Of a stretch of 52,930 bases of DNA, positions 30,316 through 39,915 are shown piece after piece. The notes under the pieces are model-generated. The model did not search any database, was not told the origin of the DNA, and saw only the letters and a list, made by a program, of their open reading frames with translations. Position numbers and translations under genes: made by a program. Origin of the DNA: an uncultured bacterium (GTDB lineage: Bacteria; Bacteroidota; Rhodothermia; Rhodothermales; Rubricoccaceae). Numbering within the stretch: position 1 is the stretch's first letter; every line of letters begins with the position of its first letter. The stretch covers positions 1 through 52,930 of the forward strand of contig CANLSR010000015.1 in the NCBI GenBank assembly GCA_947493945.1, written 5' to 3'.

Positions 30316-31008
30316 ATGCCCCAATCCCTCCGCTCCCAGCTCGCCAACTCCGCCCGCTCTCACTCGATGAGCCAGGCCCACGCCGCCGCCCGTGCGATCC
30401 GCGCCGAGTACCCCCGAGAGACCTACGCCGCGTGCTTGCGCGTCGCGCTCCGCGAGGTGGCCGCCCGCGTGCCGCGTTGCTCCCACCGCGAGCTGTGCCG
30501 CCAGGCCGCCGCATGGGCCGCGTGCGCGCGGGCGACGGGCGCCCGGTTCGACGCGGAGAAGAAGGCGGCCGATGCCGTCCGGTTCTCGGCCGACTGCAAC
30601 CTCGCATCCCTTGCGATCCCGTCCAAGCTCATCGGGACGGCGAGCTACCAGGACGCCGCCGCCGCCGTGGCCGCGCGGCTCGACGCTCAGGACAGGTGGC
30701 ACGTGTGCCAGCGCGACCGCGCCGTCGTGTTCGGCCTCGGCCTCCGATTGGGCCAGATCCAGCCCAAGCACGCGCGGACCTGGCTCCCCGCGCTCGACAC
30801 GCCCGAGGCGGTGCGCGTGGCCGTGATCGCGGTAACGGGCGGAGAGCCCATCGTGAGCCGTAGCGGTCGCCTGCTGCGCAAGACGCGAGGCGTGAACGTC
30901 GCCGTCGAGGTGGGCGCCGCCGCGCTCGGGTGGGCCGCCGCCCAGCGGACGGCCACGAGCCCGGAAACGGCCGCCGAGCTACAGGCGCTCCTGGCCGACT
31001 TGTTCTAG
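30316..31008 (+). CDS. Hypothetical plasmid protein
   Basis: The 230-residue protein begins MPQSLRSQLANSARSHSMSQ. It is helical, Ala-rich and has several cysteines in the first 100 residues (YAACLRVAL, RCSHRELCRQAAAWAACARA). No domain was recognised. It starts the plus-strand group ending at 33574. The spacer shared with an XRE repressor implies tight control, a pattern seen for genes expressed early after conjugative entry. Confidence 0.7.
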   Translation: MPQSLRSQLANSARSHSMSQAHAAARAIRAEYPRETYAACLRVALREVAARVPRCSHRELCRQAAAWAACARATGARFDAEKKAADAVRFSADCNLASLAIPSKLIGTASYQDAAAAVAARLDAQDRWHVCQRDRAVVFGLGLRLGQIQPKHARTWLPALDTPEAVRVAVIAVTGGEPIVSRSGRLLRKTRGVNVAVEVGAAALGWAAAQRTATSPETAAELQALLADLF

Positions 31009-31157
31009 CCGGCCCGCTGGCCCCCCTCTCCCAGACGGGGAGGGGAGCCGGTCGGGCTCTACGCGTCCCGATCCGATGACCCGACCGCTCCCCGCTCTCG
31101 CGCCGATCACGGCACGCCCAGCCCTCGACGTGGGCCGCCCCTACGGTTCTCCCTTCG

Positions 31158-31195
31158 CCCCGCTCCGCCGCCAGCGGCAGACCCTCCCCACCATG
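31158..31195 (+). repeat. Conserved 5' leader, copy 1 (before ardC)
   Basis: The leader CCCGCTCCGCCGCCAGCGGC, a short gap and CCTCCCCACCATG is closely repeated before the gene at 32311. No Shine-Dalgarno is present; the start is preceded by a C-rich CCCCACC. The GCCxxxGGC element could form a small hairpin. Confidence 0.55.
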
Positions 31196-32242
31196 CCCAA
31201 GACTCCCCGCACCCGCACGAAGCCCACCCGTGAGCAGACCGAGCAGGCGCAGCAGCGCCGAGACGAGGCCGCCGCGACCCTCGCCGCCGGCGTCGAGCAC
31301 GTCGCCCAGGACCCCGAGGCGCTGGCGGCTTACCTGGAGTTCCGGGCCAACTTCCGCTCGTACTCCTACCGCAACGCCCTTTTCCTGAGCGCACAGGCGC
31401 GCACGCGCGGCGCCTCCGCCCGCCACTTCATGGGCTTCCGCGCGTGGCAGGCGCACGCCCGCCAGGTCCAGAGGGGCCAGCGTGGGTACAAGGTGTTCGC
31501 GCCGACGCTCCGCAAGCTCACCGCCGAGGAGTGCGCCGCCCGTGGCCGCGATGGCGAAGTCTCTTCGCCAGAGGGCGCCCGGACCGTGTCCGGGTTCCGA
31601 CTGGCGACCGTCTTTGACATCGACCAAACCGAGGCCATCGAGGGCCAGGAGGCCGAGGCGCTGGTCTACGTCTCTCCGATCCCGGAGCTGACCGGCGACG
31701 ACTTCGAGCACGTAGCCGCCGACCTGATGGCCGTGGCCCAGGCCATCGGCTACACCGTCGGGACCTACGCCGCCCACGTCCGCGCCGCTGGCGGCGTCTG
31801 CGACGCGGCTCGCCGCGAGATCGGGGTGAAGGAGGGGCCGGCCAACCGCCGCGCGTCCACGCTCGCCCACGAGGTCGTCCACGCGCTGGCCCACGACGGC
31901 GCCCAGGCCGGGGGGACCGGCAAGGCCGCACGCGAGATCCAGGCCGAGGGCGCCGCCTACCTCGCCTGCTACGTGCTCGGGCTCGACACGTCGACGGCTT
32001 CGCTCCCCTACCTCCGCTCGTGGGCAACAGGCGACACGCCCGAGGAGCGCACCGCGTCGGTTCAGGACCAGCTCGGGGCCATCGACGCGCTCGGCTGGCG
32101 TCTGGTGGAACTGGTGGAGGCCCACCGCTCCGGGACGCTGACGGCCGACGTCGTGCGCGGCGCCGTCGCCGCCTCGGTCGCCGACGCCGACGGAGCCCAG
32201 CGCACGACCCACGCCGACCGGCCCCCGGTCCCGTCCCGCTGA
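31193..32242 (+). CDS. ardC: ArdC-type antirestriction protein (ssDNA-binding plus zincin domain)
   Basis: The 349-residue protein has the N-terminal ArdC/DUF1738 domain: YLEFRANFRSYSYRNALFLS, GFRAWQAHARQVQRGQRGYK, VFAPTL. A C-terminal metallopeptidase-like domain has HEVVH (His226, Glu227, His230) and a downstream Glu in IQAEGAAYLACYVLGL. ArdC proteins bind single-stranded DNA and protect incoming plasmid DNA from restriction during transfer. The start at 31193 (MPKTPRTRTK) is supported by its leader being duplicated before the next gene; a frame upstream to 31076 is not needed. It coexists on this element with its own putative restriction-like island. Confidence 0.9.
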   Translation: MPKTPRTRTKPTREQTEQAQQRRDEAAATLAAGVEHVAQDPEALAAYLEFRANFRSYSYRNALFLSAQARTRGASARHFMGFRAWQAHARQVQRGQRGYKVFAPTLRKLTAEECAARGRDGEVSSPEGARTVSGFRLATVFDIDQTEAIEGQEAEALVYVSPIPELTGDDFEHVAADLMAVAQAIGYTVGTYAAHVRAAGGVCDAARREIGVKEGPANRRASTLAHEVVHALAHDGAQAGGTGKAAREIQAEGAAYLACYVLGLDTSTASLPYLRSWATGDTPEERTASVQDQLGAIDALGWRLVELVEAHRSGTLTADVVRGAVAASVADADGAQRTTHADRPPVPSR

Positions 32243-32269
32243 CGGCCCGCCCGGCGCCGGGCACCCCGT

Positions 32270-32313
32270 CCCGCTCCGCCACCGCCGGCAACGGCGAGAC
32301 CTCCCCCACCATG
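32270..32313 (+). repeat. Conserved 5' leader, copy 2
   Basis: CCCGCTCCGCCACCGCCGGC, a short gap and CCTCCCCCACCATG repeats the leader found before ardC (31158-31195), with small insertions. The match ends at the start codon, which suggests a shared translation or transcription signal. Confidence 0.55.
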
Positions 32314-32631
32314 GACAGCACCCCCCGCCAGCCCACCACGGACCCGACCACCGCGGAGGCCCGAGCCCGCTTCGACCTCGGCCGACTGGTGGCCACGCTG
32401 GGAGCCCTGGAGATCGCCCGCGCCCACGTCCTCGACGTGGTGGCCCTCGTCCACCGCCACCACGCCGGCGACTGGGGCACCGTCTGCGCCGACGACGCGC
32501 TGGCCAACGACCGAGCCCTGGTGGACGGCGCGCGGGTCCTCTCGGCGTACGACACGCCCGGCGGCGAACTGTGGATCATCACCGAGGCCGACCGCTCGGC
32601 CACGACGGTCCTTCTCCCCTCCGAATACTGA
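32311..32631 (+). CDS. Conserved plasmid protein
   Basis: The 106-residue protein belongs to a small family seen on many plasmids, recognisable by LVATLGALEIARAHVLDVVA, HHAGDWGTVCADDALANDRA and the C-terminal LWIITEADRSATTVLLPSEY. Databases often label relatives 'type I restriction endonuclease subunit M' without evidence. It has no methyltransferase motifs. It commonly neighbours ardC-like genes, as here, so a role in plasmid establishment is plausible. Confidence 0.8.
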   Translation: MDSTPRQPTTDPTTAEARARFDLGRLVATLGALEIARAHVLDVVALVHRHHAGDWGTVCADDALANDRALVDGARVLSAYDTPGGELWIITEADRSATTVLLPSEY

Positions 32632-32744
32632 GCCGGTCGGTGGGCCGGACGCAAAGCGTCCAGCCTGCTCCGCCCACACCCGAGATTGCCAGATCCGGGA
32701 TCCCGGCGCGGCTCCCGGATCTTCCCACTCCCGACCCGATCCCC

Positions 32745-33026
32745 ATGCCCAGCACCCTCTACGTCACCGGCGATCCCTACGACCGCGTCCTCATCGAGCG
32801 CCTCGTAGCCCTGCTCCGCGAGCGCTCGTGCCGCTCCATCCACGCGGCCACGCTCGCGCTAGAGGAGGAGGGCATCGAGTATGACGGGGTGTACGAGAAC
32901 GAGATCTACGTCGACTCCGACACGTGGATCTCGCTCCTGTCCGACAGCGCGGTGACCTCGCTTCGCGCGAGCCTCCACCCCTTCCCCGTCCACCCGGTCA
33001 CCTCCTCTGAGGAGCCCACCCCGTAG
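32745..33026 (+). CDS. Small acidic hypothetical protein
   Basis: The predicted 93-residue protein begins MPSTLYVTGDPYDRVLIERL and is acidic (LALEEEGIEYDGVYENEIYV). No family was recognised. The composition is protein-like, and the start context CCCCATG matches the other genes in this group. Confidence 0.6.
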   Translation: MPSTLYVTGDPYDRVLIERLVALLRERSCRSIHAATLALEEEGIEYDGVYENEIYVDSDTWISLLSDSAVTSLRASLHPFPVHPVTSSEEPTP

Positions 33027-33030
33027 CCCC

Positions 33031-33276
33031 ATGCCCCAGCTCTGTCTCATCTGCCGCACGCGCACCCGCAACGCGCTGCGCGACCTCGGCTCGGCCGAGG
33101 GCCAACTCGACCACGTCGGGCGGTCGCTCCCTCACCTCGACGGCCCCGACGCCGACCACGCCCGGGTCATCCACGCGCGCGCCGTCGGTCTCGTCGCGGA
33201 GCTCTCGGCCTCGCTCACCGAGCTCGGTGAGCGCTTCGGGCGCGAGCAGCCGGCCGTATCGTCGGATGACCCCTAA
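33031..33276 (+). CDS. Small hypothetical protein
   Basis: The predicted 81-residue protein begins MPQLCLICRTRTRNALRDLG with a CxxC pair, then a long helix (HARVIHARAVGLVAELSASL). It lies 4 bp after the preceding gene and overlaps the next by 11 bp, so it is part of the same operon. The CxxC may bind zinc if a second pair is supplied by a partner. Confidence 0.6.
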   Translation: MPQLCLICRTRTRNALRDLGSAEGQLDHVGRSLPHLDGPDADHARVIHARAVGLVAELSASLTELGERFGREQPAVSSDDP

Positions 33277-33574
33277 CACCGATCCTATGACTCCCGACTC
33301 CCGACGCACGCTGCCCGTAGAGCCCGCGTGTCCCTCGATCCCCGATACTCTCCCACTCTCGGCCGTCCGCGTGCTCGACCGGCTCTGTGAGCCGTCGGCG
33401 CCGCCGAGGTTCACCGCGGTCGACGTGCTGGACCTGCTGGGCTCAGACGAGGCCGCAACGCTGACGGTGGCCGAGGTGCTCGACGTGCTCCTCGCCCACG
33501 AGTTGGTAAGCTCGGCCGGCGAGGTCGGCGGCCGGGCGGTCTACGTGGTCCACCCCGAGGACCGGCCGTTCTGA
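33266..33574 (+). CDS. Small hypothetical protein, possible winged-helix fold
   Basis: The predicted 102-residue protein begins MTPNTDPMTPDSRRTLPVEP. The second half (FTAVDVLDLLGSDEAATLTV, AEVLDVLLAHELVSSAGEVG) has the length and pattern of a winged helix. It is the last of four small genes reading right. No catalytic residues were seen. Confidence 0.55.
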   Translation: MTPNTDPMTPDSRRTLPVEPACPSIPDTLPLSAVRVLDRLCEPSAPPRFTAVDVLDLLGSDEAATLTVAEVLDVLLAHELVSSAGEVGGRAVYVVHPEDRPF

Positions 33575-33686
33575 GTTCGCGAGCGGACAGCGGAGGCGGG
33601 GCGCTCGCGACCGGGGCGTTTGAGACGAGGCCACCTCGCCTTTCTCGGATCGCCTGGGTAAGTTTCTGTTCCCTTTCCGCCGCCCG

Positions 33687-36600
33687 ATGACCCGTCCTTT
33701 CGCTACGCTCGCCGGCCTCCTCGTCGCCCTCTCCGCCCAGGCCGCGCTCGCCCAGCCGGCCGACCTCTTCATCTCCGAGTACGTCGAGGGGTCCAGTTTC
33801 AACAAGGCGCTCGAGCTCTACAACCCGACCGGCACGGCCGTCGACCTCGGTGGCTATACGCTCGAGCTCTACTCCAACGGCAGCCCGACCCCCACCCGCT
33901 CGGTGACCCTCTCGGGCACACTGGCCCCGGGCGCCGTCTTCGTCGTCGCCCACCCCTCGGCCGATGCGGCCATCCTGGCCGTCGCGGGTCTCACCGACGG
34001 CGGCGTGATCAACTTCAACGGCGACGACGCCGTGGTCTTGAGCCGCGCCAGCGGCGGCGGCGCCGTCGACGTCATCGGCCAGGTCGGCGTCGACCCCGGC
34101 TCGGCCTGGGGCAGTGGGCTGACCTCGACGGCCAACCACACGCTCCGCCGCAAGCCGGCCGCGTGCTCGGGCGACACCGACCCCGGCGACCCCTTCGACC
34201 CGGCCGTGCTCTACGACGGCTACGAGCAGGACACGTTCGGCGGGCTCGGCGCCCACACGGCGTCGTGCGACGGCGGCCCAGTCAACGCCCCGCCCACGTT
34301 CACGGCCACGCTCGCCGACCAGGCCGTGGCCGTCGGCCAGGACCTCCGGTTCGACTACGACGCCTCCGACCCCGACGGCGACCCCCTCACGTTCTCGCTC
34401 GTCGCCGGCCCGCCCGGCGCCACGCTCGACCCGGCCACGGGCCTGTTCGCCTGGACGCCGACCGCCGCCGACGCCGGCGAGGCCTACGCCGTCACCGTGA
34501 CGGTCTCCGACGGCTCGGCCGGGGCCACGACCTCGGCCACGCTCACGGTCCCCGGCGCGTCCTCGGTCACGGAGGGCGTGTTCTTCTCCGAGTACGTCGA
34601 GGGCAGCTCGAACAACAAGGCCGTCGAGATCTACAACGCCACCGCCGAGCCCATCGGGCTCGGGAGCTACGAGCTCCAGCTCTACTTCAACGGGGGCACG
34701 TCGCCGGCCACGATCGCGCTCTCGGGCACGCTCGACCCCGGCGACGTCTACGTCGTCGCCCACTCCGCGGCCGACCCGGCCGTGCTCGCCGTGGCCGACC
34801 TGACCACGGGCGCGCTGACCTTCAACGGCGACGACGCGGTGGCCCTCACCAACGGCGCGGGCGTGCTCGACGTCGTCGGCCAGATCGGCGTCGACCCCGG
34901 CGTGGCGTGGTGGGGCACCGGCCTGACCTCGACGGCCAACCACACGCTCCGGCGCCGGCCGTCGGTCTGCACCGGGGACCCCGACGGCTCCGACCCCTTC
35001 GACCCGGCGGGCGAGTTCGACGGGTTCGAGCAGGACACGTTCGACGGGCTCGGCGCCCACACGGCGTCGTGCGGGACGGGCGGCGGCGGCCGGTTCTCCA
35101 ACGTGCTCACGAGCACGCTCGTCGACGCCGGCCAGGCGGTGGCCGTCGACTACGACGCGGTGGGGGAGGGGGCCGGCGTGGTCTACTCGCTCGTCGACGG
35201 GCCGGACGGGGCGACCATCGACCCGACGTCGGGCCTCTTCGACTGGACGCCGACCACGACCGGCGTCTACCCCGTCACCGTCGTCGCCTCCGGCGGCGGC
35301 GCCGGCGCCGACACCACGCGGGCCGTCGTCGGCGTCCGCGGCACGCTGTTCCCCGGCCAGACCGGCGCCGAGCTCCGCGCCTCGGTCCGCGCCGCCTACG
35401 CGCCGGCCCAGACGTTGGGCTACGGACCCGCCCGCGACGTGATGTACGGACAGATCGACCGCGAGGACGACGGGACCGTGGTCGGCGTCTACACCGGGTT
35501 CTCGGTCTTCCTGCCGGACGGCGTCGACCCGAGCAGCTACCTGGCCGACAACGGGATCAACGCCGAGCACACGTGGCCGCAGTCCCGGGGCGCGGCCGAC
35601 GAGCCGGGCCGCTCGGACATCCACAACCTCTTCCCGGCCAAGGACAACGTGAACTCGGCCCGGTCCAACAAGCCGCTCGCCGAGATCCCCGACGCCCAGA
35701 CCCAGGCGTGGTACCGCCTCGACGAGTCCCAATCGGCCATCCCGACCGACGACATCGACGCCTGGAGCGAGTCGGCCGGCTCCACGTTCGAGCCGCGCGA
35801 GGTCCACAAGGGGAACGCGGCCCGGGCCGCCCTCTACTTCTACGCCATCTACGAGTCGGTCTCCGACGCGGCGTTCCTGGCCGCCCAGCGCGACGCGTTC
35901 GTCGACTGGGTGGCCCTCGACCCCGCCGACGGCGACGAGGTCGAGCGGACGTACGAGATCTCGCGCTTCCAAGGGAACGTCAACCCGTTCCTGTTGGACG
36001 AGTCGCTGGCGGCCCGTGTGGTCGAGGACTTGGACGCGCCGCCGTCGGCCGTCGTCGCGACCGTCGCCGAGGCGCGGGCGCTCCCCGACGGCACGGTGGT
36101 CACCGTCGCCGGCGTCGTGACGCGCGCCGAGGGCCGGCTCACGCGGCTCCAGGACGCGACGGCCGGCATCGCCGTCTTCCAGGGCTTCGGGAGCTTCCGC
36201 GACGCCGTGGACGCGGGCGAGGTGGCCCCGGGCGACTCGCTCCGGGTCACCGGCACGCTCACGAGCTTCAACGGGCTCCGCCAACTCACGCCCGCCGGCC
36301 CGTCGCCGACGTTCGCCGTGCTCTCGCGCGGCAACACGCTCCCGGCGCCGGCCCGGCTGACGCTCGCCGAGCTCGCCGCCGGCGGCGAGGCCTACGAGAG
36401 CGAGCTCGTGCTGGTGAACGGGCTGACGGTCCAGACGACGGACCAGACGTTCCAGCCCGACACGTCCTACCCCGTCACCGACGGCACGGCCACGGCCGTC
36501 CTCCGCACGCCGGGCGCGGACGACGGGCTCCTGGACGGCGAGCCGGTGCCCGGGGGGCCGGTCACGTTCGTCGGCGTGGTCGGCGAGTTCCGGGGGGCCT

Positions 36601-37442
36601 ACCAGCTCGTCCCGGTCCAAGCCACCGACCTCCAGCGCTTGCTCGCCTGCTCGGTGTCCGCGCCGCTCTCGTTCGACTTCGACGGCGACGGGTCGCCCAC
36701 GACCGTCGCGGCCGACGACTTCGACGCGGCCGGGGCCGACGCCAGGTTCGGCGAGTTCGCCGGCGTGCGGAACGAGTCCGCCGGCGGCACCGCTGGCAGC
36801 GGCGCCGCCACGGCCGTCGACCTCTCGGCGTGCTCGTTCGTCGCCTTCGACCCGTTCACCGAGCGCGTGACGTACGCGGCGGCCACCGCCGGGACGGTGG
36901 CCCAGGGGAGCGCCTACGTCCTCGCGACCCGGAACGGCGACCAGGCCTTCGGCCGGGCCGGCGTGCTCCCCGACGGCCCCGGCGCCTTCGCGCTCGTCGA
37001 GGGCACGGCGGCCGCCGGCGAGAGCGTGACGTCGCTCTCCGGCCGGGTCGTGGCCGCCGTGGTCTACGGCCGCGACCGGTCGGTGTTCGGGTCGGTCGGC
37101 GGCGGGGCGACCGCGGCCGAGGCCCTGGCCCGGGCGCTGGAGGCGGCGGGCGGGGCGGTGGCCGGCGAGGAGGACGGCGAGGTGGAGATGGCGCTCGTCG
37201 CGGCGCCGAACCCGGTCTCGGGCGAGGGCTCGGTGTCGTTCGGGCTGGCCACGTCCGGCGACGTGGCGGTGACGGTGTACGACGCGCTGGGCCGCCAGGT
37301 GGCCGTCCTGGCCTCGGGCGCGTACGGACCCGGCCGGCACACGGTGCCGCTGGGGGCCTCGGCGCTCCCGACCGGCGTCTACGTCGTCCGCGTGGTGGCC
37401 GGCGGCGAGGCACGGACGACGCGCGTGACGGTGGTCCGGTAG
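33687..37442 (+). CDS. Secreted multidomain endonuclease I with lamin-tail domains and T9SS sorting signal
   Basis: The 1251-residue protein begins with a signal peptide ([20 protein letters not shown]). Two lamin-tail-like domains follow: [20 protein letters not shown] near residue 30 and a second copy [20 protein letters not shown] near 300. Each is followed by an Ig-like repeat. An endonuclease I domain then has the motif [11 protein letters not shown] (His628) and [22 protein letters not shown]-like and beta-sandwich regions follow. The last 75 residues ([20 protein letters not shown] to the end) are a type A T9SS sorting domain. It should be exported and degrade extracellular DNA for nutrition or competition. 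The promoter region and gene look intact. Confidence 0.93.
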   Translation: MTRPFATLAGLLVALSAQAALAQPADLFISEYVEGSSFNKALELYNPTGTAVDLGGYTLELYSNGSPTPTRSVTLSGTLAPGAVFVVAHPSADAAILAVAGLTDGGVINFNGDDAVVLSRASGGGAVDVIGQVGVDPGSAWGSGLTSTANHTLRRKPAACSGDTDPGDPFDPAVLYDGYEQDTFGGLGAHTASCDGGPVNAPPTFTATLADQAVAVGQDLRFDYDASDPDGDPLTFSLVAGPPGATLDPATGLFAWTPTAADAGEAYAVTVTVSDGSAGATTSATLTVPGASSVTEGVFFSEYVEGSSNNKAVEIYNATAEPIGLGSYELQLYFNGGTSPATIALSGTLDPGDVYVVAHSAADPAVLAVADLTTGALTFNGDDAVALTNGAGVLDVVGQIGVDPGVAWWGTGLTSTANHTLRRRPSVCTGDPDGSDPFDPAGEFDGFEQDTFDGLGAHTASCGTGGGGRFSNVLTSTLVDAGQAVAVDYDAVGEGAGVVYSLVDGPDGATIDPTSGLFDWTPTTTGVYPVTVVASGGGAGADTTRAVVGVRGTLFPGQTGAELRASVRAAYAPAQTLGYGPARDVMYGQIDREDDGTVVGVYTGFSVFLPDGVDPSSYLADNGINAEHTWPQSRGAADEPGRSDIHNLFPAKDNVNSARSNKPLAEIPDAQTQAWYRLDESQSAIPTDDIDAWSESAGSTFEPREVHKGNAARAALYFYAIYESVSDAAFLAAQRDAFVDWVALDPADGDEVERTYEISRFQGNVNPFLLDESLAARVVEDLDAPPSAVVATVAEARALPDGTVVTVAGVVTRAEGRLTRLQDATAGIAVFQGFGSFRDAVDAGEVAPGDSLRVTGTLTSFNGLRQLTPAGPSPTFAVLSRGNTLPAPARLTLAELAAGGEAYESELVLVNGLTVQTTDQTFQPDTSYPVTDGTATAVLRTPGADDGLLDGEPVPGGPVTFVGVVGEFRGAYQLVPVQATDLQRLLACSVSAPLSFDFDGDGSPTTVAADDFDAAGADARFGEFAGVRNESAGGTAGSGAATAVDLSACSFVAFDPFTERVTYAAATAGTVAQGSAYVLATRNGDQAFGRAGVLPDGPGAFALVEGTAAAGESVTSLSGRVVAAVVYGRDRSVFGSVGGGATAAEALARALEAAGGAVAGEEDGEVEMALVAAPNPVSGEGSVSFGLATSGDVAVTVYDALGRQVAVLASGAYGPGRHTVPLGASALPTGVYVVRVVAGGEARTTRVTVVR

Positions 37443-37662
37443 CGGGGTCCGGGAGCGGCCGGCCGCTGGGCGCCCGACCTCGGGCGCCCGGCGGCCCCGG
37501 CCGTCGGCTCCTCCCGGCGCCGCTACGACTCGGCGCGAGGTCGAGGCCGTGCCAGGGGACGGCCGCCTGGGCGGCCATTAAGCTCGGTTATCGAGACTGA
37601 TCTGACCCCGGTCTGACGGACACGGAGTTAAGGGTTTACTCTCAACCCACGACCCCGTACCC

Positions 37663-37950
37663 ATGCCCGCCTCCCGACGCCAGTTCACGCCCGAATACAA
37701 GCGCGAGGCCGTCCGCCTCGCCGACGACCTCGGCAACGCCACCCAGGCCGCCCGCGACCTCGGCATCAGCGCCAACATGATCCACCGGTGGCGTCGCCAG
37801 ATCCGCGAGGACGGAGCGCGGGCGTTCCCTGGCAATGGGAGCCCCCGCGACGAGGAGCTCGCCCGGCTCAAACGAGAGCTGCGGCAGGCGAAGGAGCAGG
37901 TGGCGATCCTAAAAAAAGCCGTCGGTATCGTCAGCTCCCCCTCGCTGTGA
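37663..37950 (+). CDS. IS3-family transposase OrfA
   Basis: The 95-residue protein has an N-terminal helix-turn-helix (PEYKREAVRLADDLGNATQA, ARDLGISANMIHRWRRQI) and a C-terminal zipper helix (ELARLKRELRQAKEQVAILK). An A7 slippery tract (37911-37917) near its end would allow the frameshift to OrfB. Confidence 0.92.
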   Translation: MPASRRQFTPEYKREAVRLADDLGNATQAARDLGISANMIHRWRRQIREDGARAFPGNGSPRDEELARLKRELRQAKEQVAILKKAVGIVSSPSL

Positions 37951-37958
37951 GATACCGG

Positions 37959-38831
37959 ATGATCGAGGAGGGACACAGCCGACGCTCGGTGCGGGCGATG
38001 TGCGAAGCGCTCGGCGTCGCGCCGAGCGCGTACTACGCCTGGCGCTCGCGGCCCGAGAGCGAGCGGGCGCGGGCCGACCGGCGCCTGCTCGTCGAGATCC
38101 GGGCGGTGCACCGCGAGAGCCGCCAGACCTACGGCGCGCTCCGGGTCCACGCTGAGCTACGTGCCCGTGGCATCGGCTGCGGCAAGAACCGCGTGGCCCG
38201 GCTCATGCGCGAGCACGACGTCCGCGCTCGGCACCCGAAGCGGCGTCCGCCTACCGCGACGCTTTCGACACCGCTGACGCCGGTCGCGGGCAACGTGCTC
38301 GACCGGGCCTTCGAGCCCGACGCGCCGGACCGGGTGTGGGCCGCCGACATGACCTACATCGCGACCGACGAGGGCTGGCTCTACCTCTCGGTCGTGCTCG
38401 ACCTGTACTCGCGGCGCGTGGTCGGCTGGTCCGCGCAGCCGTCGCTCTCGCGCTCCGGCCCCCTCGACGCGCTCGCGTCGGCCGTCCGTAACCGACGCCC
38501 GGCCGCAGGCCTGGTCGCCCACTCGGATCAGGGCTCGCAGTACACCTCCGACGACTACCGGGCGCTCCTGCGCCGCCACGACTTGATCGCGTCGATGAGC
38601 CGCCGGGGCAACTGCCATGACAACGCGCCCGCCGAGAGCTTCTTCGCGTCGCTGAAATCGGACCTGCGAGGTCAGCGCTTCGCCTCGCACGCCGAGGCCC
38701 GCGCCGCACTCTTCGACTACATCGAGACCTTCTACAACCGCCGCCGCCGGCACTCGTCGTTGGGCTACCGGACGCCCGACGAGTACGAGCAGCATCACCA
38801 CTCTCGGCAGTCCGAACTTCTGGCTGCCTGA
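37959..38831 (+). CDS. IS3-family transposase OrfB (DDE integrase)
   Basis: The 290-residue protein has HTH_21 and rve domains. The DDE residues are present: RVWAADMTYIAT, LVAHSDQGSQYTS and DNAPAESFFASLKSD. It ends YNRRRRHSSLGYRTPDEYE. The frame is intact and equals the length of the other IS3 OrfB here. The frame reads upstream through the slippery site, as needed for the fused transposase. Confidence 0.94.
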   Translation: MIEEGHSRRSVRAMCEALGVAPSAYYAWRSRPESERARADRRLLVEIRAVHRESRQTYGALRVHAELRARGIGCGKNRVARLMREHDVRARHPKRRPPTATLSTPLTPVAGNVLDRAFEPDAPDRVWAADMTYIATDEGWLYLSVVLDLYSRRVVGWSAQPSLSRSGPLDALASAVRNRRPAAGLVAHSDQGSQYTSDDYRALLRRHDLIASMSRRGNCHDNAPAESFFASLKSDLRGQRFASHAEARAALFDYIETFYNRRRRHSSLGYRTPDEYEQHHHSRQSELLAA

Positions 38832-38919
38832 CCTTAACCGAGTGTCCGTCCCAGCGGGGTCAGATCACTCTCTACCCAGGACAGGTCACCTCGCGCTCGG
38901 CCGCACTCTGCTGCCGTCT

Positions 38920-39915
38920 CTAGTGGAGGGGGAGAGTCAACGCCCATGCCGCCTGGTGAATCCCCTCCCCGAGCTCATTAACGCTTTGGACAGTAGGACA
39001 CCCCTCCAGATCGGCGACGAACTGGACGCCGCTCACGTTCGGTGGAAGGCTCGGGCTGACCGCCGGCACGTCCTCGGCACGGAGGAAGAGGAGCGACGAC
39101 CGGGCAACCTCCTCATCGAACCTCTCCCGCAGCGCTCGGCGGAGCGATCCACCCAAGCTCTGGGCCACCACGTGATCGACGCGGAGCAGAAGATCAACGT
39201 CGCCCGCGAGAAGCGAGCGGACGCGGTCGAGCAGCGTACCGAGCGATAGCCCGCCGGCGGCCCGCACGACGCGCGCGGACACGACAAGCACCCGCACGTC
39301 GGCCTCGGGCCTCACCTGCTCCAGGCTGAAGTGGTGCCGCCGCGTCTCGCCGCTCGTGCTCTTGACCTCGACCCGCTCGGCCCCGTTGTTGAAGTCGAAG
39401 CGGTCCTCTGGCTCCACGTGCCAAGCCCGCGCGAGCGCTACTGGATCGAGCGACAAGGCGATAACGAGGAGTTCCGCGAACAGCGCCTGGGCCGACTGGC
39501 GCGGTGGAGCCTGGAGCGCCTGGAAGAGCTCTGCCAGCCGCCGCACGGCCCCCGCCGCGTCGCGCCGCGTCGGCCCCGGCCCGACGGCCTCGACGATGGG
39601 GTGCAGAACCCGGAGAAAGTGCTCGCCGAGCTCAGGGCTCGTGCACCGGACGACCGTGAACGTCCCGGTCTCCTCCGCCCCGTCTGGGGCAACGACGCGG
39701 CAGACCACGTCGTGCTGCACGGTCAGGTGCTCCAGCACGAGCGGCGGCGGGGGCGCGCTGTCGCTCGGCCTTACCGACACGAGTAGCACGGGGCCGCCGC
39801 TCGCCGCCCGCGCAATCCGGTGCGGGAGTCCGGGTAGAGGCGCCGCCGAGAGACGGTCCTCCGCCTTGCCCGGCTGGAGTGAGCGGTAGAGCGCGAGAAG
39901 CTCGGCCGGACTCAC
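38920..39915 (-). CDS. PD-(D/E)XK nuclease-like protein of the defence island
   Basis: The 331-residue protein resembles the DUF4420 PD-(D/E)XK family found beside Z1 ATPases. A first half of beta strands (LVLEHLTVQHDVVCRVVAPD) is followed by the nuclease core: Glu148 in FAELLVIAL, Asp174 in DRFDFNNG, and Glu183-Val-Lys185 in RVEVKSTSG. These spacings fit the E-D-EXK arrangement, so it is probably an active DNase. The GTG start at 39915 overlaps the TGA of the Z1 gene (GTGA), so the two are coupled. The long upstream frame to 40218 is a shadow. It is the final gene of the minus-strand operon. Confidence 0.82.
   Translation of the reverse strand: MSPAELLALYRSLQPGKAEDRLSAAPLPGLPHRIARAASGGPVLLVSVRPSDSAPPPPLVLEHLTVQHDVVCRVVAPDGAEETGTFTVVRCTSPELGEHFLRVLHPIVEAVGPGPTRRDAAGAVRRLAELFQALQAPPRQSAQALFAELLVIALSLDPVALARAWHVEPEDRFDFNNGAERVEVKSTSGETRRHHFSLEQVRPEADVRVLVVSARVVRAAGGLSLGTLLDRVRSLLAGDVDLLLRVDHVVAQSLGGSLRRALRERFDEEVARSSLLFLRAEDVPAVSPSLPPNVSGVQFVADLEGCPTVQSVNELGEGIHQAAWALTLPLH

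Larger units (their letters stand above)
37598..38867 (+). mobile_element. Second IS3-family insertion sequence, about 1270 bp
   Basis: The terminal repeats read TGATCTGACCCC at both ends (37598 onward, and the complement ending at 38867), with GACGGACAC and GTTAAGG conserved further in. It carries intact orfA and orfB related to, but different from, the copy at 22376. The flanking trinucleotides are GAC and CTC, so no 3-bp target duplication is visible. This suggests rearrangement after insertion. It sits exactly at the edge of the defence island, 53 bp from its last gene. Confidence 0.88.

Noticed and set aside
33411..37340. Minus-strand open frame of 1309 codons opposite the secreted nuclease
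   Set aside because: It is composed of Arg/Gly/Val-rich repeats typical of antisense frames in GC-rich genes, with no family, while the plus strand encodes clear domains and a signal peptide.
37595..38870. 3-bp target duplication for the second IS3 element
   Set aside because: The flanks are GAC and CTC; shifting the boundaries by a few bases does not give identical trinucleotides.
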